Below the pieces are notes generated by a model, which worked only from the letters and a program-made list of their open reading frames with translations, had not been told where the DNA came from and did not search any database. Of a DNA stretch of 64,000 nt, positions 1 through 7,668 are shown one piece after another (the stretch's first letter is position 1; every line of letters starts with the position of its first letter). Origin of the DNA: Pseudomonadota bacterium (lineage in GTDB: Bacteria > Pseudomonadota > Alphaproteobacteria > Rhizobiales > Xanthobacteraceae); the NCBI GenBank assembly GCA_023404675.1, contig JAEYAW010000039.1:4824-68823 (forward strand), in the 5' to 3' direction. The position numbers were made by a program, and so were the translations under genes.

Positions 1-18
1 ACATGGAGGGCTCCAAAA

Positions 19-34
19 TGTAGCGAGCGCTACA
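19..34. promoter_or_regulatory. Palindromic operator, probable TetR-family site
   Basis: TGTAGCGAGCGCTACA is a perfect 7+7 bp inverted repeat around a central AG. It lies 158 bp before the TetR-type gene at 192 and directly upstream of a possible leftward gene: the minus strand shows GGAG at 14-11 and an ATG at 4-2 that would run out of the window. TetR proteins commonly bind such symmetric sites between their own gene and a divergent target. A weaker look-alike, GTACCACTTGCTAC, lies at 71-84. The assignment to the neighbouring regulator is inferred. Confidence 0.6.
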
Positions 35-191
35 GATGTGGAGCTGGACGTTGATCCGCAAGGCACTTATGTACCACTTGCTACGAAAGTTGCGATCTTT
101 TTTTGTGCAGAGCAAAAAACGATAGAAAAGTGAAACTTAAACAATGCGATAGCTGGCTGTGTTTGGCAGTGTTGTCGTGAAGGAGGGTGAG

Positions 192-839
192 ATGGGCATG
201 GGTCGGCCCCGCGGATTTGACGCCGATGCGGCGTTGGATCAGGCGATGGAGGTGTTCTGGCGGCACGGTTACGAGGGCGCGACGATCGCCGAGCTGACGC
301 ATGCCATGGGGATCAATCCGCCGAGTCTTTATGCCGCTTTCGGCAACAAGGAGGGGCTGCTCAGGGCAGCCCTCGACCGCTACACCGCCAAGCGCTCCGC
401 CTGGATGGAAACGGTGCTGAGCGCGCCGACCGCGCGAGGTGTCGCCGAGCGCATGCTGATGGATACGGCCGACAACCAGACCGACCCTGCCAATCCGCCC
501 GGCTGCCTGCTGGTTCAGGGCGGTATCGCCTGCGGGACCGGCTCGGAGAACGTTCCGTTTGAACTCGCCGCGCGCCGCGCCCAGACCGAGGAGCAGTTGC
601 GGGAACGTTTCGTCCGCGCGAAGGCCGAGGGTGATCTGAAGGAGAGCGCCGATCCGGTCGCTCTGGCGCGCTATCTCTCGGCCGTGTCGGTGGGCATGGG
701 CGTGATGGCGGGGTCGGGAGCCGACCGGGCGGCTCTGCGGCAGGTCGCATCGGTATCGGTGAAAGTCTTCGATGAACAATCCGCGCGACCGCCGGCGGAA
801 GACGGAGGCGAAGCCGCCGAGGAGATACAGATTTTCTGA
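192..839 (+). CDS. TetR/AcrR family transcriptional regulator
   Basis: One-component repressor of 215 residues, normal for TetR. The N-terminal helix-turn-helix covers about residues 8-55 (GYEGATIAELTHAMGINPPS, then SLYAAFGNKEGLL, the typical recognition helix and following helix). The rest is a helical ligand-binding domain that I cannot assign to a ligand. The open frame extends back to a GTG at 159, but AAGGAGG at 180-186 sits 5 bases before ATG 192, so 192 is preferred. A palindromic operator at 19-34 and a likely divergent gene running off the left edge suggest control of that neighbour plus autoregulation. Family certain, target inferred. Confidence 0.9.
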   Translation: MGMGRPRGFDADAALDQAMEVFWRHGYEGATIAELTHAMGINPPSLYAAFGNKEGLLRAALDRYTAKRSAWMETVLSAPTARGVAERMLMDTADNQTDPANPPGCLLVQGGIACGTGSENVPFELAARRAQTEEQLRERFVRAKAEGDLKESADPVALARYLSAVSVGMGVMAGSGADRAALRQVASVSVKVFDEQSARPPAEDGGEAAEEIQIF

Positions 840-866
840 CAGGGTCGGTGCGCGGGCGCGGCGGTG

Positions 867-1754
867 CTAGGCCTGCACGATGCGATCGCGACCGGATTTC
901 TTGGCGGCGTAGCACGCCTCGTCGGCACGCGAGAGGATGGTTTGAGCGGAATCAATGTCCGCAAGGGCGGTCACGCCGACGGAGAATGTGTAGCGAAAAT
1001 CCTGATTGTCCGGCAGCGGCTGGCTGTCGCGCAACTCACTGCGGATACGGTCCAGCACGTCGGTGGCCGTCTGCGGACAGGCGTCCGGCATGATGAACAG
1101 GAATTCCTCGCCGCCAATCCGGCCGAAACAATCCGAACGTCGCACGGATTGGCTGACACGGCGGGCGAAATCGATCAGCACGGCATCGCCGCCGGCGTGG
1201 CCGAACGTGTCGTTGATGGACTTGAAGTGGTCGATGTCGAGAATGGCGATGCTGCCGCCCGCCTGCTGCGCCACCATGTCCTCCAGCCTCTCCATCATCT
1301 GGCGGCGGTTCGCCACGCCGGTGAGGTCGTCAGTGCGCGACGCGCGAAGAGCCAGATCGCGGGCATAGCGGACGTCGCGATCCTTGGAGGCGAGGGAGGT
1401 GATGTCGACGGCGAGGCAGAGCATCCAGCCGTTGTCGCCGACGGTTTCCGTCATCCAGATCCAGGTGCCGCCGAACAGATCGGCCTCGAACCCGCGAAAC
1501 GGCAACTTGCCACGCCGCGACTGCGTCGACGAGAGCCACTTTTCAAAGTCGACTGCCTCGATGGCCGCCCCCTGCCGCTTCTCCCAGTTTGCGCGCATCA
1601 TCTCGGCCCAGGTCGGCCAGTCGTTTTCCGACAGGCCAAAGGCGTTGCGAAAGCCCGGGTTGGCAAACCTCAGGCGGTCGTTGTCGTCGAACACTGAGAT
1701 CAGCGCGCCGGAGCTGCGCATCAGATCGAGAACGAGAGATCCGGTCAGGTCCAT
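867..1754 (-). CDS. PAS-GGDEF diguanylate cyclase
   Basis: Predicted cytoplasmic cyclase making cyclic di-GMP from two GTP; 295 residues without membrane segments. Residues about 10-120 form a PAS-like sensor (VFDDNDRLRFANPGF, then a WIWMTETVGDNGWMLCLAVD segment ending in DIT). The GGDEF domain covers about 135-295 with DDLTGVANRR at 142-151, the metal/substrate segment DIDHFKSINDTFGH and an intact GGEEF signature at 214-218. The product-inhibition I-site RxxD is present as R205-D208, exactly five residues before the signature, so feedback inhibition is likely. It is convergent with the TetR gene (stop 839) and has no evident partner. The input signal is unknown. Confidence 0.93.
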   Translation of the reverse strand: MDLTGSLVLDLMRSSGALISVFDDNDRLRFANPGFRNAFGLSENDWPTWAEMMRANWEKRQGAAIEAVDFEKWLSSTQSRRGKLPFRGFEADLFGGTWIWMTETVGDNGWMLCLAVDITSLASKDRDVRYARDLALRASRTDDLTGVANRRQMMERLEDMVAQQAGGSIAILDIDHFKSINDTFGHAGGDAVLIDFARRVSQSVRRSDCFGRIGGEEFLFIMPDACPQTATDVLDRIRSELRDSQPLPDNQDFRYTFSVGVTALADIDSAQTILSRADEACYAAKKSGRDRIVQA

Positions 1755-1817
1755 GGTGTTTCAGCTCGGATAGCCCTCCAAACTTCAACTCTGAACCGCA
1801 GGTGCTAATTTATCGCT

Positions 1818-2747
1818 TCACTCGGAAACACTATTCGATGGACCGCTGCGCCATGTGGCGGCTGGCGGACTCTGTAGATGCGCGACGAGTGCGCGAAGTT
1901 TCGGTGCGGCGTTCCTGCTTGGGAAATACAGATAGAATCCGGAAAAACGCGGGCAGTACTCCGTTAAAATCGGCATCAACGCACCGCGATCGATGGCGTC
2001 ACGGAAGCTTTCCTCCATCCCGAAGGTGATGCCGGCTCCGGCCGCGGCCAGCTTGATCATCAGAGCCATGTCATTGGTTGTGATCTCCGGCTCCACAGCG
2101 ACCGTGAAGTCCCTGTCGTCTTCCGTAAATTCCCAGCGATAGGGCGCAACCCGAGGCGCGGGCCGCCAGCCGATGCAGCGATGCCTCACCAGTTCGCGGG
2201 GATGATCGGGAATCCCGAACCGCTCACGGTAGGATTCTGAACAGACCGGAAACTGCCGCTGATCGCCGGACACGGGGATCGCGATCATATCCTGCTCGAT
2301 CACTTCACCGAGACGGACGCCGGCATCGTAGCCTTCGGCGATGATATCGAATTCCTCGTCTGTCACCGTGATGTCGATCTGGATTTCAGGATAGGTCGCG
2401 GCGAAGTCGGCCAGCAGTGGTCCCGCCAGGAAGTGTTCCGCGATCGAGGAGACGGCCAGGCGGAGTTGCCCGCGCGGCTGGCCGCGCGCCTGTCTGGCGG
2501 CGTCGAGGGCGCCGCGCATCTCGGCGATGGCTGGCCGGGCTTGTGCGTAAAGGTGTTCGCCGGCTTCGGTCAGGCCGACGCTGCGGGTGGTGCGCTGGAG
2601 GAGCGGCGTTCCGATCATCTCCTCAAGCCTTCGGATCGTCTGGCTTACCGCGGAGCGGGTCACGCCCATCCGGTCTGCCGCGGCGCGGAAGCTCCTTTCC
2701 TGCGCGACGAGAACAAAGACGGCCAGTGCGTTGTAGTCAGGCGTCAT
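1818..2747 (-). CDS. LysR family transcriptional regulator
   Basis: LysR regulator of 309 residues. The N-terminal winged helix-turn-helix is at about residues 4-62 (FVLVAQERSFRAAADRMGVT, then RSAVSQTIRRLEE). The effector-binding domain covers about 92-295 and contains a GRPAPRVAPYRW-like segment common in the subgroup acting on nearby dehydrogenase genes. It is divergent from the SDR/CMD/Atu4866 operon starting at 2862 with a 114-base gap, the classic LysR arrangement, so it most likely controls that operon. The inducer is not deducible. Confidence 0.92.
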   Translation of the reverse strand: MTPDYNALAVFVLVAQERSFRAAADRMGVTRSAVSQTIRRLEEMIGTPLLQRTTRSVGLTEAGEHLYAQARPAIAEMRGALDAARQARGQPRGQLRLAVSSIAEHFLAGPLLADFAATYPEIQIDITVTDEEFDIIAEGYDAGVRLGEVIEQDMIAIPVSGDQRQFPVCSESYRERFGIPDHPRELVRHRCIGWRPAPRVAPYRWEFTEDDRDFTVAVEPEITTNDMALMIKLAAAGAGITFGMEESFRDAIDRGALMPILTEYCPRFSGFYLYFPSRNAAPKLRALVAHLQSPPAATWRSGPSNSVSE

Positions 2748-2760
2748 TGATTAGCATTTC

Positions 2761-2824
2761 TTGCCAGCGAGTGCAGAGAATGACGGATTATCGCGACAAT
2801 GCGGCAGATCTATCGTGCTGGCAA
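2761..2824. promoter_or_regulatory. Divergent LysR/SDR promoter region with spaced inverted repeat
   Basis: The gap between the LysR start (2747) and the SDR start (2862) contains TTGCCAGC at 2761-2768 and its exact reverse complement GCTGGCAA at 2817-2824. The spacing is 48 bases, compatible with two separated regulator contacts. Eight-base matches can arise by chance over this distance, so confidence is low. Confidence 0.3.
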
Positions 2825-2861
2825 TCGCAGGATGGCGATATGTCCAACGACGGAGATGCCC

Positions 2862-3587
2862 GTGACCTCGTCAAAAATTGTTCTTGTGACCGGCGCGTCG
2901 AGCGGGATCGGAGCCGCGATCGCCCGCGAACTGGGCGGCGCGGGAGCACGCGTGATGCTCGGCGCGCGCCGTACCGAGCGCCTTGAGGCGCTTGCGGATG
3001 AGATCAAGGCCGCGGGCGGCGAGGCAAGGACGCGTCGGCTCGATGTGGCCGACCGCGCCGATGTCGCGGCCTTTGCCGACGCGGCTCGCGAGGCGTGGGG
3101 ACGTGTTGACGTGATCGTCAACAATGCCGGCATCATGCCGCTCTCGCCCATGGCCTCGATGAAGGTCGACGAATGGGACCGCATGATCGACGTCAACATC
3201 AGGGGCGTCCTCCATGGCATTGCCGCCGTACTGCCGGATATGGTCGCGCGGCGCTCGGGTCACATCATCAATATGGCCTCGATCGGCGCGCTGAGTGTGG
3301 TGCCAACGGCGGCCGTTTACTGCGCGACGAAATTCGCTGTACGTGCCATCTCCGACGGCCTGCGGCAGGAACACCGCGATCTGCGGGTGACCTGCATTCA
3401 TCCCGGCGTCGTGGAAAGCGAACTGGCCGGGACGATCACCGATCCAGCCGCGGCGGAGATGATGACGTCCTATCGGGCCATTGCGCTGAAGCCGGATGCG
3501 ATCGGCCGCGCGGTGCGGTTCGCGATCGAGCAGCCCGACGACGTCGATGTCAGCGAAATCGTCGTCCGTCCGACAGCCAGCATGTAA
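2862..3587 (+). CDS. Short-chain dehydrogenase/reductase (SDR)
   Basis: NAD(P)-dependent oxidoreductase of the classical SDR family, about 241 residues. From GTG 2862 the cofactor motif TGASSGIG lies at residues 10-17, NNAG follows the third strand, and the catalytic Ser and YxxxK appear as NMASIG and VYCATKFAV. RRTERLEAL after strand 2 has basic residues, suggesting NADP preference. The frame is open back to 2799, but GGAG at 2852-2855 is spaced six bases from GTG 2862; ATG 2856 is too close to it and is the alternative. It heads an operon with the CMD-like gene (17-base gap) and the Atu4866-type gene. Substrate unknown. Confidence 0.9.
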   Translation: MTSSKIVLVTGASSGIGAAIARELGGAGARVMLGARRTERLEALADEIKAAGGEARTRRLDVADRADVAAFADAAREAWGRVDVIVNNAGIMPLSPMASMKVDEWDRMIDVNIRGVLHGIAAVLPDMVARRSGHIINMASIGALSVVPTAAVYCATKFAVRAISDGLRQEHRDLRVTCIHPGVVESELAGTITDPAAAEMMTSYRAIALKPDAIGRAVRFAIEQPDDVDVSEIVVRPTASM

Positions 3588-3603
3588 TCCGGGAGAGACC
3601 AAT

Positions 3604-4080
3604 ATGAGATTCGGTTCTGCTTTTGTTGCGAGGGCCATCGTCGCAGGCGCCGCACTGACGCTGGTGCCCGCTGGCGCGTATGCGCAGACGACGCAAGAGC
3701 GCTTGCGGCGCGGCGGCGACGTCGTGCGAAGCCTTAACAATGACTTATCGCAACCGACTCTGGAAGGCATGCGGCGGGAGTTTCCGTTTCTCGCCGACGC
3801 CACCGAAGGCTATGCACTCGGCGATGTCTGGTCCCGCCCGGGTCTCGACAACCGGACGCGCCAGCTTGCGGCCGTTGCCGTGTTCGCCGCGATAGGTGAG
3901 CCACGGTTCATGAAGATACATGCCGGCTACGCACTCAATGTCGGTGTCTCCGAGGATGAACTGAAGGAGATCGTCTACATGGTCACCGTCCCGGCAGGAT
4001 TTCCGCGCGCGATCAGTGCTTCGCAGGTTCTCTCCGAGTTGTTCGCCGAGCGCCGCGCGGCCGCCAACGAACCGCGCTGA
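3604..4080 (+). CDS. Exported carboxymuconolactone decarboxylase (CMD)-like protein
   Basis: 158 residues with a Sec-type signal peptide: basic start, hydrophobic stretch at about 8-22, cleavage after AYA near residue 27. The mature part matches the gamma-carboxymuconolactone decarboxylase fold (PGLDNRTRQLAAVAVFAAIG, HAGYALNVGVSEDELKEIV). There is no CxxC pair, so it is not an AhpD-type peroxidase; many such proteins are called decarboxylases without proof. GGAGAG lies just before ATG 3604; the longer open frame from 3496 only overlaps the SDR gene. It is the second gene of the LysR-associated operon. Periplasmic location is inferred. Confidence 0.85.
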   Translation: MRFGSAFVARAIVAGAALTLVPAGAYAQTTQERLRRGGDVVRSLNNDLSQPTLEGMRREFPFLADATEGYALGDVWSRPGLDNRTRQLAAVAVFAAIGEPRFMKIHAGYALNVGVSEDELKEIVYMVTVPAGFPRAISASQVLSELFAERRAAANEPR

Positions 4081-4090
4081 GGATATCATC

Positions 4091-4159
4091 ATGTCCACGT
4101 TTGCGGCCGCATGGTTTTCGCGGGCGCGATCCCGGCCCGGTTGCAGAGTGGCCCGATGA
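4091..4159 (+). CDS. 22-codon leader ORF overlapping the next start
   Basis: ATG 4091 has a good ribosome-binding site (GAGGA at about 4079-4083) and opens 22 codons ending in TGA at 4157-4159. That stop overlaps ATG 4156 of the downstream gene as ATGA. The peptide (MSTFAAAWFSRARS...) is basic and matches nothing I know. It may couple translation of the next gene, or mark a frameshifted old N-terminus. Translation is unproven. Confidence 0.35.
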   Translation: MSTFAAAWFSRARSRPGCRVAR

Positions 4160-4434
4160 CGGTGATCGCGGATCAGACCCCGCCGTCCGGCCCGGTCCCC
4201 GATCATCCCTATGCGGGAATGTGGGCCACGGCGGACGGCTATGCCCGTCATAACCTGCTCCCGCACGGACGTTATGACGAGGCGAGGGGCACCCGTGAAA
4301 GCGCCTATCAAGGACGGTATCGGGTCACGGGAAATCATATCGACTATTGGGACGATACCGGCTTTACGGCGGACGGTGAGTTTATCGACGGCGTACTCCA
4401 CCACGGCGGCATGGTTTTGTTTCGCAGGGAATAG
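4156..4434 (+). CDS. Atu4866-type small protein
   Basis: A 92-residue protein of the Atu4866 family, named after an Agrobacterium structural-genomics protein of unknown function. The family core is clear: HPYAGMWATADG, then NLLPHGRYDEARG, a YQGRY strand, HIDYWDDTGFTADGEF, and HHGGMVLFR at the end, a compact beta-rich fold. The frame is open from 4111, but ATG 4156 fits the family length and overlaps the leader ORF stop (ATGA), so coupled initiation is likely. As third gene behind an SDR and a CMD-like gene, and under a divergent LysR, it probably shares their induction. No biochemical role can be given. Confidence 0.8.
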   Translation: MTVIADQTPPSGPVPDHPYAGMWATADGYARHNLLPHGRYDEARGTRESAYQGRYRVTGNHIDYWDDTGFTADGEFIDGVLHHGGMVLFRRE

Positions 4435-4856
4435 GGAGGAAGCCGCGGTGCGGCAGATATCGCGCGACCGGTGGCAATGGCCGGGGCACGCCCTATAAAA
4501 ATACCGTGCAAGGGGTCGCGAAGAAAACCAGCGAGTTCTGAAAGGCGCGGTATCCGTCGGGGTGCCGGTTTCCCTGAAAGTCGAAGTCATTTCGGAAAAC
4601 TGTTCCTTCCTTTCATATGATTCGTTTAAGGTCGGGTGTGGATTCTGGCCGCATCAGCCGCGAAATGCGCATTTGTCTTCAACTTACTCTTCACGCTCCG
4701 TATCTTATCATTCCCGCAGGTCGATCGAGGAGCCCGAAGACGTTTTCCAAGAAGGTTGTTTACGAAATAAGATGAAGCTGGCCGAAACTTTTATTCCCGG
4801 TATAAAATTTGATGAATCGCGCGCTACGGAAGCCGCGATGGCTGGGAGCGGGACTG
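4435..4856. other. Intergenic region without convincing gene
   Basis: About 420 bases, richer in A+T than the surroundings, between the Atu4866-type gene and the GGDEF-EAL gene. An open frame at 4562-4870 has no family resemblance, poor third-position GC bias and runs into the next gene. I see no hairpin with a T-tract. It probably holds the promoter of the following gene. Confidence 0.5.
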
Positions 4857-7028
4857 ATGCGGTGCCCTAACAAGACGGGAGACGAGATCGAGCGTCTCCG
4901 CGCTGTCGTTGAATACGGGCTCGACCATGAGCGTGTGTCCGAGCTCGACCCGGTCATCCACATCGCCGCGCGAATGTTTGATTGCCCCGCAGCGGCGGTC
5001 AATATCATCGGCGAGGAGAGTGTTTTTCTCGCCTCAAGCGACGGATTCGATGACGACTATGAGCGCTCGCGTGATTATTCGTTCTGCGCCCACGCCATCA
5101 ATCAGAACGATGTCATGGTTGTCGAGGACGCCAAGCTGGATGTCCGGTTTCACGACAACCCGATCGTCGAATCCGGAGCCATACGGTTTTACGCCGGCAT
5201 TCCGCTCAGGACGCTCTCCGGCCATGCCCTCGGGGCGCTGTGCGTTATCGATACCAAACCTCATGCCCGTTTCTCGGTAGAGGATCGTCGGCGGCTGAGA
5301 GAGCTCGCGGGCTTTGTTCAGGATAAGCTGGAGCTGCGGCGTCTTCAGATATCGGCCGCCTCGCGCTCGAAATCGGAGTCCGGTGTCGCCGAGCAGCCGC
5401 ACGGAATTCTGCGTTTGGACGCCGCTGCACGGGTCGTGGCCTGGAACGAGGCCGCGGCGGCGATGTTCGGCTACACCGACCGCGAGATCGTGGGCCAGTC
5501 CATGGATCGGCTCGTGGCCGACAAGGACAGGGTCATCCTCCACGAGGGCATCGACCACGTTCTCGGGGGCGGCGCGCCGCGGGTCGAGGGAACGGAAGTG
5601 ACCGGCGTCCGTTCGAATGGCGAGCATTTCTCGGCTGAATTGCGATGGTCGCGCTGGTTCGATGCCGACGAGGTGCATTTCGGCGTGCTTGTTCACGACC
5701 TGACCGAGAGATTGAAAGATCGGGACGTTCTGTATCATCTGGCCAATTATGATGCGCTCACCGGCCTGCCCAACCGCAACCTGCTGCAGCAGCACATGGC
5801 GGACTCGATGGCTGAGAGCCAGCAGTTGGCGCTGATCGTCACGGATCTGGACGGCTTTACCGACATCAACAACACACTCGGCCATGCCGCGGGCGACGGG
5901 GTGTTGCGCCTGATCGCCACCCGGATTCGCGAAGTGATTTCCGAGCAGGGGACTGTGTTCAGGATAGGCGGCGGCAAATTCGCGACGCTCGTCCTGGGCG
6001 GGAGCGACCCTGTCCGGATCAGCGGGATCGCACGCGAGATCAACGCCGCGATTACACGACCGATCGAGGTTGACGGGCACGAGATCATGATCGCGGGCAA
6101 TTGCGGGATCGCGCTCGCGCCCGCGCACGGTACGGACGTCGACGAACTGATGAGCAGTGCCGAGCTGGCGCTGTTTCAATCGCGAGGATTGGGGCGCGGT
6201 GGCGCATTTCTCTTCGTTCCCGCGCTCCGGGCTGAAGCGGTGGCGCGGCGCATGTATGACGCCGAGCTGCACCGCGCGCTGGAGCGGAATGAGTTTCTTC
6301 TGTTCTATCAGCCGCAGGTCAGATTGAGCGATAGGACCGTGGTGAGCGCCGAAGCGCTGATCCGCTGGAAGCATCCGGTGCGGGGCGTGCTCGCGCCTGC
6401 AGCTTTTCTGCCCGCGCTCGAAGCGGGCGTCCTGGCGGACGCGACCGGCAGGTGGGTTCTTGAGACGGCCTGCGCCCAGGCGAAATCCTGGCGCGTAACA
6501 AACCCAAAATTCCGGATGAGCGTCAACCTGTTCGCGGCGCAGTTCCGCTCGGGAGAGCTGCCGGCGATCGTGTTGGACATGCTGATGGCCTACCAGTTGC
6601 CTGCGGATGCGCTCGAGCTCGAGATCACGGAAAACATTATTCTGGATCAGCAGGAATCCGTCCTCATGCAACTGAAGCAGTTGCGGCAGGCGGGTGTCGG
6701 ATTGTCCTTCGATGATTTCGGCACCGGATTCGCCTCGCTAAACCTGCTGCGCGATTACCCGGTGACACACATCAAGATCGACAAGAGCTTTACCCAGGTG
6801 GTGCAGACCTCGCAAAAGGATCGGGCCATCATCACTTCGCTGATCGGCCTCGCCCGGCAACTCGATCTGCGGGTTGTGGCCGAGGGAGTCGAGACCGGTG
6901 TGGATGCCGACTTTCTGCGGAGTCTCGGCTGCGAGAAGGGGCAGGGCTACTATTTCGGCAAGCCCGTGCCCGCCCCATTGTTCGCCGACCAGTTCCTGAA
7001 TCAGGATCTGGCTGTTCTCGCCGGCTAG
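4857..7028 (+). CDS. GAF-PAS-GGDEF-EAL protein, probable c-di-GMP phosphodiesterase
   Basis: A multidomain cytoplasmic signalling protein. Numbered from the TTG at 4809, GAF covers about residues 35-178, PAS 197-303, GGDEF 310-467 and EAL 483-735. The GGDEF signature is GGGKF at 387-391, so cyclase activity should be lost and the domain may only bind GTP. The EAL domain looks active: EALIRW at 515-520, LELEITEN, FDDFGTG, IKIDKSF and VVAEGVET are present. Expected reaction: hydrolysis of cyclic di-GMP to pGpG. The frame opens at 4809/4812, but GGGAG at 4844-4848 sits eight bases before ATG 4857, giving about 723 residues. Signal unknown. Confidence 0.92.
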   Translation: MRCPNKTGDEIERLRAVVEYGLDHERVSELDPVIHIAARMFDCPAAAVNIIGEESVFLASSDGFDDDYERSRDYSFCAHAINQNDVMVVEDAKLDVRFHDNPIVESGAIRFYAGIPLRTLSGHALGALCVIDTKPHARFSVEDRRRLRELAGFVQDKLELRRLQISAASRSKSESGVAEQPHGILRLDAAARVVAWNEAAAAMFGYTDREIVGQSMDRLVADKDRVILHEGIDHVLGGGAPRVEGTEVTGVRSNGEHFSAELRWSRWFDADEVHFGVLVHDLTERLKDRDVLYHLANYDALTGLPNRNLLQQHMADSMAESQQLALIVTDLDGFTDINNTLGHAAGDGVLRLIATRIREVISEQGTVFRIGGGKFATLVLGGSDPVRISGIAREINAAITRPIEVDGHEIMIAGNCGIALAPAHGTDVDELMSSAELALFQSRGLGRGGAFLFVPALRAEAVARRMYDAELHRALERNEFLLFYQPQVRLSDRTVVSAEALIRWKHPVRGVLAPAAFLPALEAGVLADATGRWVLETACAQAKSWRVTNPKFRMSVNLFAAQFRSGELPAIVLDMLMAYQLPADALELEITENIILDQQESVLMQLKQLRQAGVGLSFDDFGTGFASLNLLRDYPVTHIKIDKSFTQVVQTSQKDRAIITSLIGLARQLDLRVVAEGVETGVDADFLRSLGCEKGQGYYFGKPVPAPLFADQFLNQDLAVLAG

Positions 7029-7530
7029 CGCCTTCGGGACGACCCCGAACCTGAGGCTGGCTGGTCCTCGCTCTGCGCCCCGCCGACCACGCGACATCCG
7101 GAAAGCCCCTCATGCGCGTGGCGACTGCGGATCAATATGGGCGTGCGTCGCGTGCCGGCGGCATGATCGCTAAACCATGCATCTCAACCATGCCGCCTGA
7201 AATCGAATCGAACCAATTCGGGTGGTTTCGAGGGGATTCTGCGGTTGATTCCGGCCTGCAATCCGCCTCATGCGGTTCCCGCACTGGGAGCTGCCATCCG
7301 ACAGCTTTGAGTCAGGGTAAATCATGAACATGTATTTATTGTTTTACATCAGTAGGTTAGGCGATCACAAAACCGGGAGTTGTCGTGTTTTTTTTGCAAC
7401 ACAGGTCTAAAAACGGCCGGAACCGCGTCATTCTGAGGCGGTCCTTTGTTGCGTGTGCATGGGTGATGCCTCATTCTCGAATGAGCGACGGAGGGGGGCA
7501 TCCCGAGGTCGTCCCGTCTTAGGTGGTTCG
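7029..7530. other. Long intergenic region upstream of porin
   Basis: About 500 bases without a convincing gene. The stretch 7318-7420 is A+T rich, includes a run of eight T (inside GTGTT-TTTTTTGC-AACAC, a weak hairpin) and is the likely location of the porin promoter and any regulator sites. A 71-codon frame at 7112-7327 shows no family signal and is not called. Confidence 0.5.
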
Positions 7531-7627
7531 CTTAAGTCCCTCGCGTTAGCGGGTGTCCGAAAGCGCGAAGCGGCTAGGCGGTTTCAACAGGGACTTGAGG
7601 GAACTATCCCGGGTGGTTTTCACCCGG
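7531..7627 (+). promoter_or_regulatory. Structured 5' leader of the porin mRNA
   Basis: CTTAAGTCCCT at 7531-7541 can pair with AGGGACTTGAG at 7589-7599: 11 base pairs with one G-U, enclosing 47 bases. A second hairpin follows, CCGGGTG at 7609-7615 with CACCCGG at 7621-7627 and a GTTTT loop. Both lie between the presumed promoter and the GGAGG ribosome-binding site at about 7659-7663. Such leaders often stabilise abundant outer-membrane protein mRNAs or are small-RNA targets; that role is inferred. Confidence 0.5.
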
Positions 7628-7668
7628 CGGATCCGGAAGCTCCCCCTAGAGCAACTTTGGAGGTTTAA

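Noticed and set aside
4562..4870. 102-codon open frame before the GGDEF-EAL gene
   Set aside because: No domain, weak coding bias, overlaps the start of a confident gene.
5034..6671. 545-codon minus-strand frame over the GGDEF-EAL gene
   Set aside because: Antisense shadow; His/Arg/Gln-rich composition typical of reversed GC-rich genes.
7112..7327. 71-codon open frame upstream of the porin
   Set aside because: No ribosome-binding site, no family, lies in probable promoter region.
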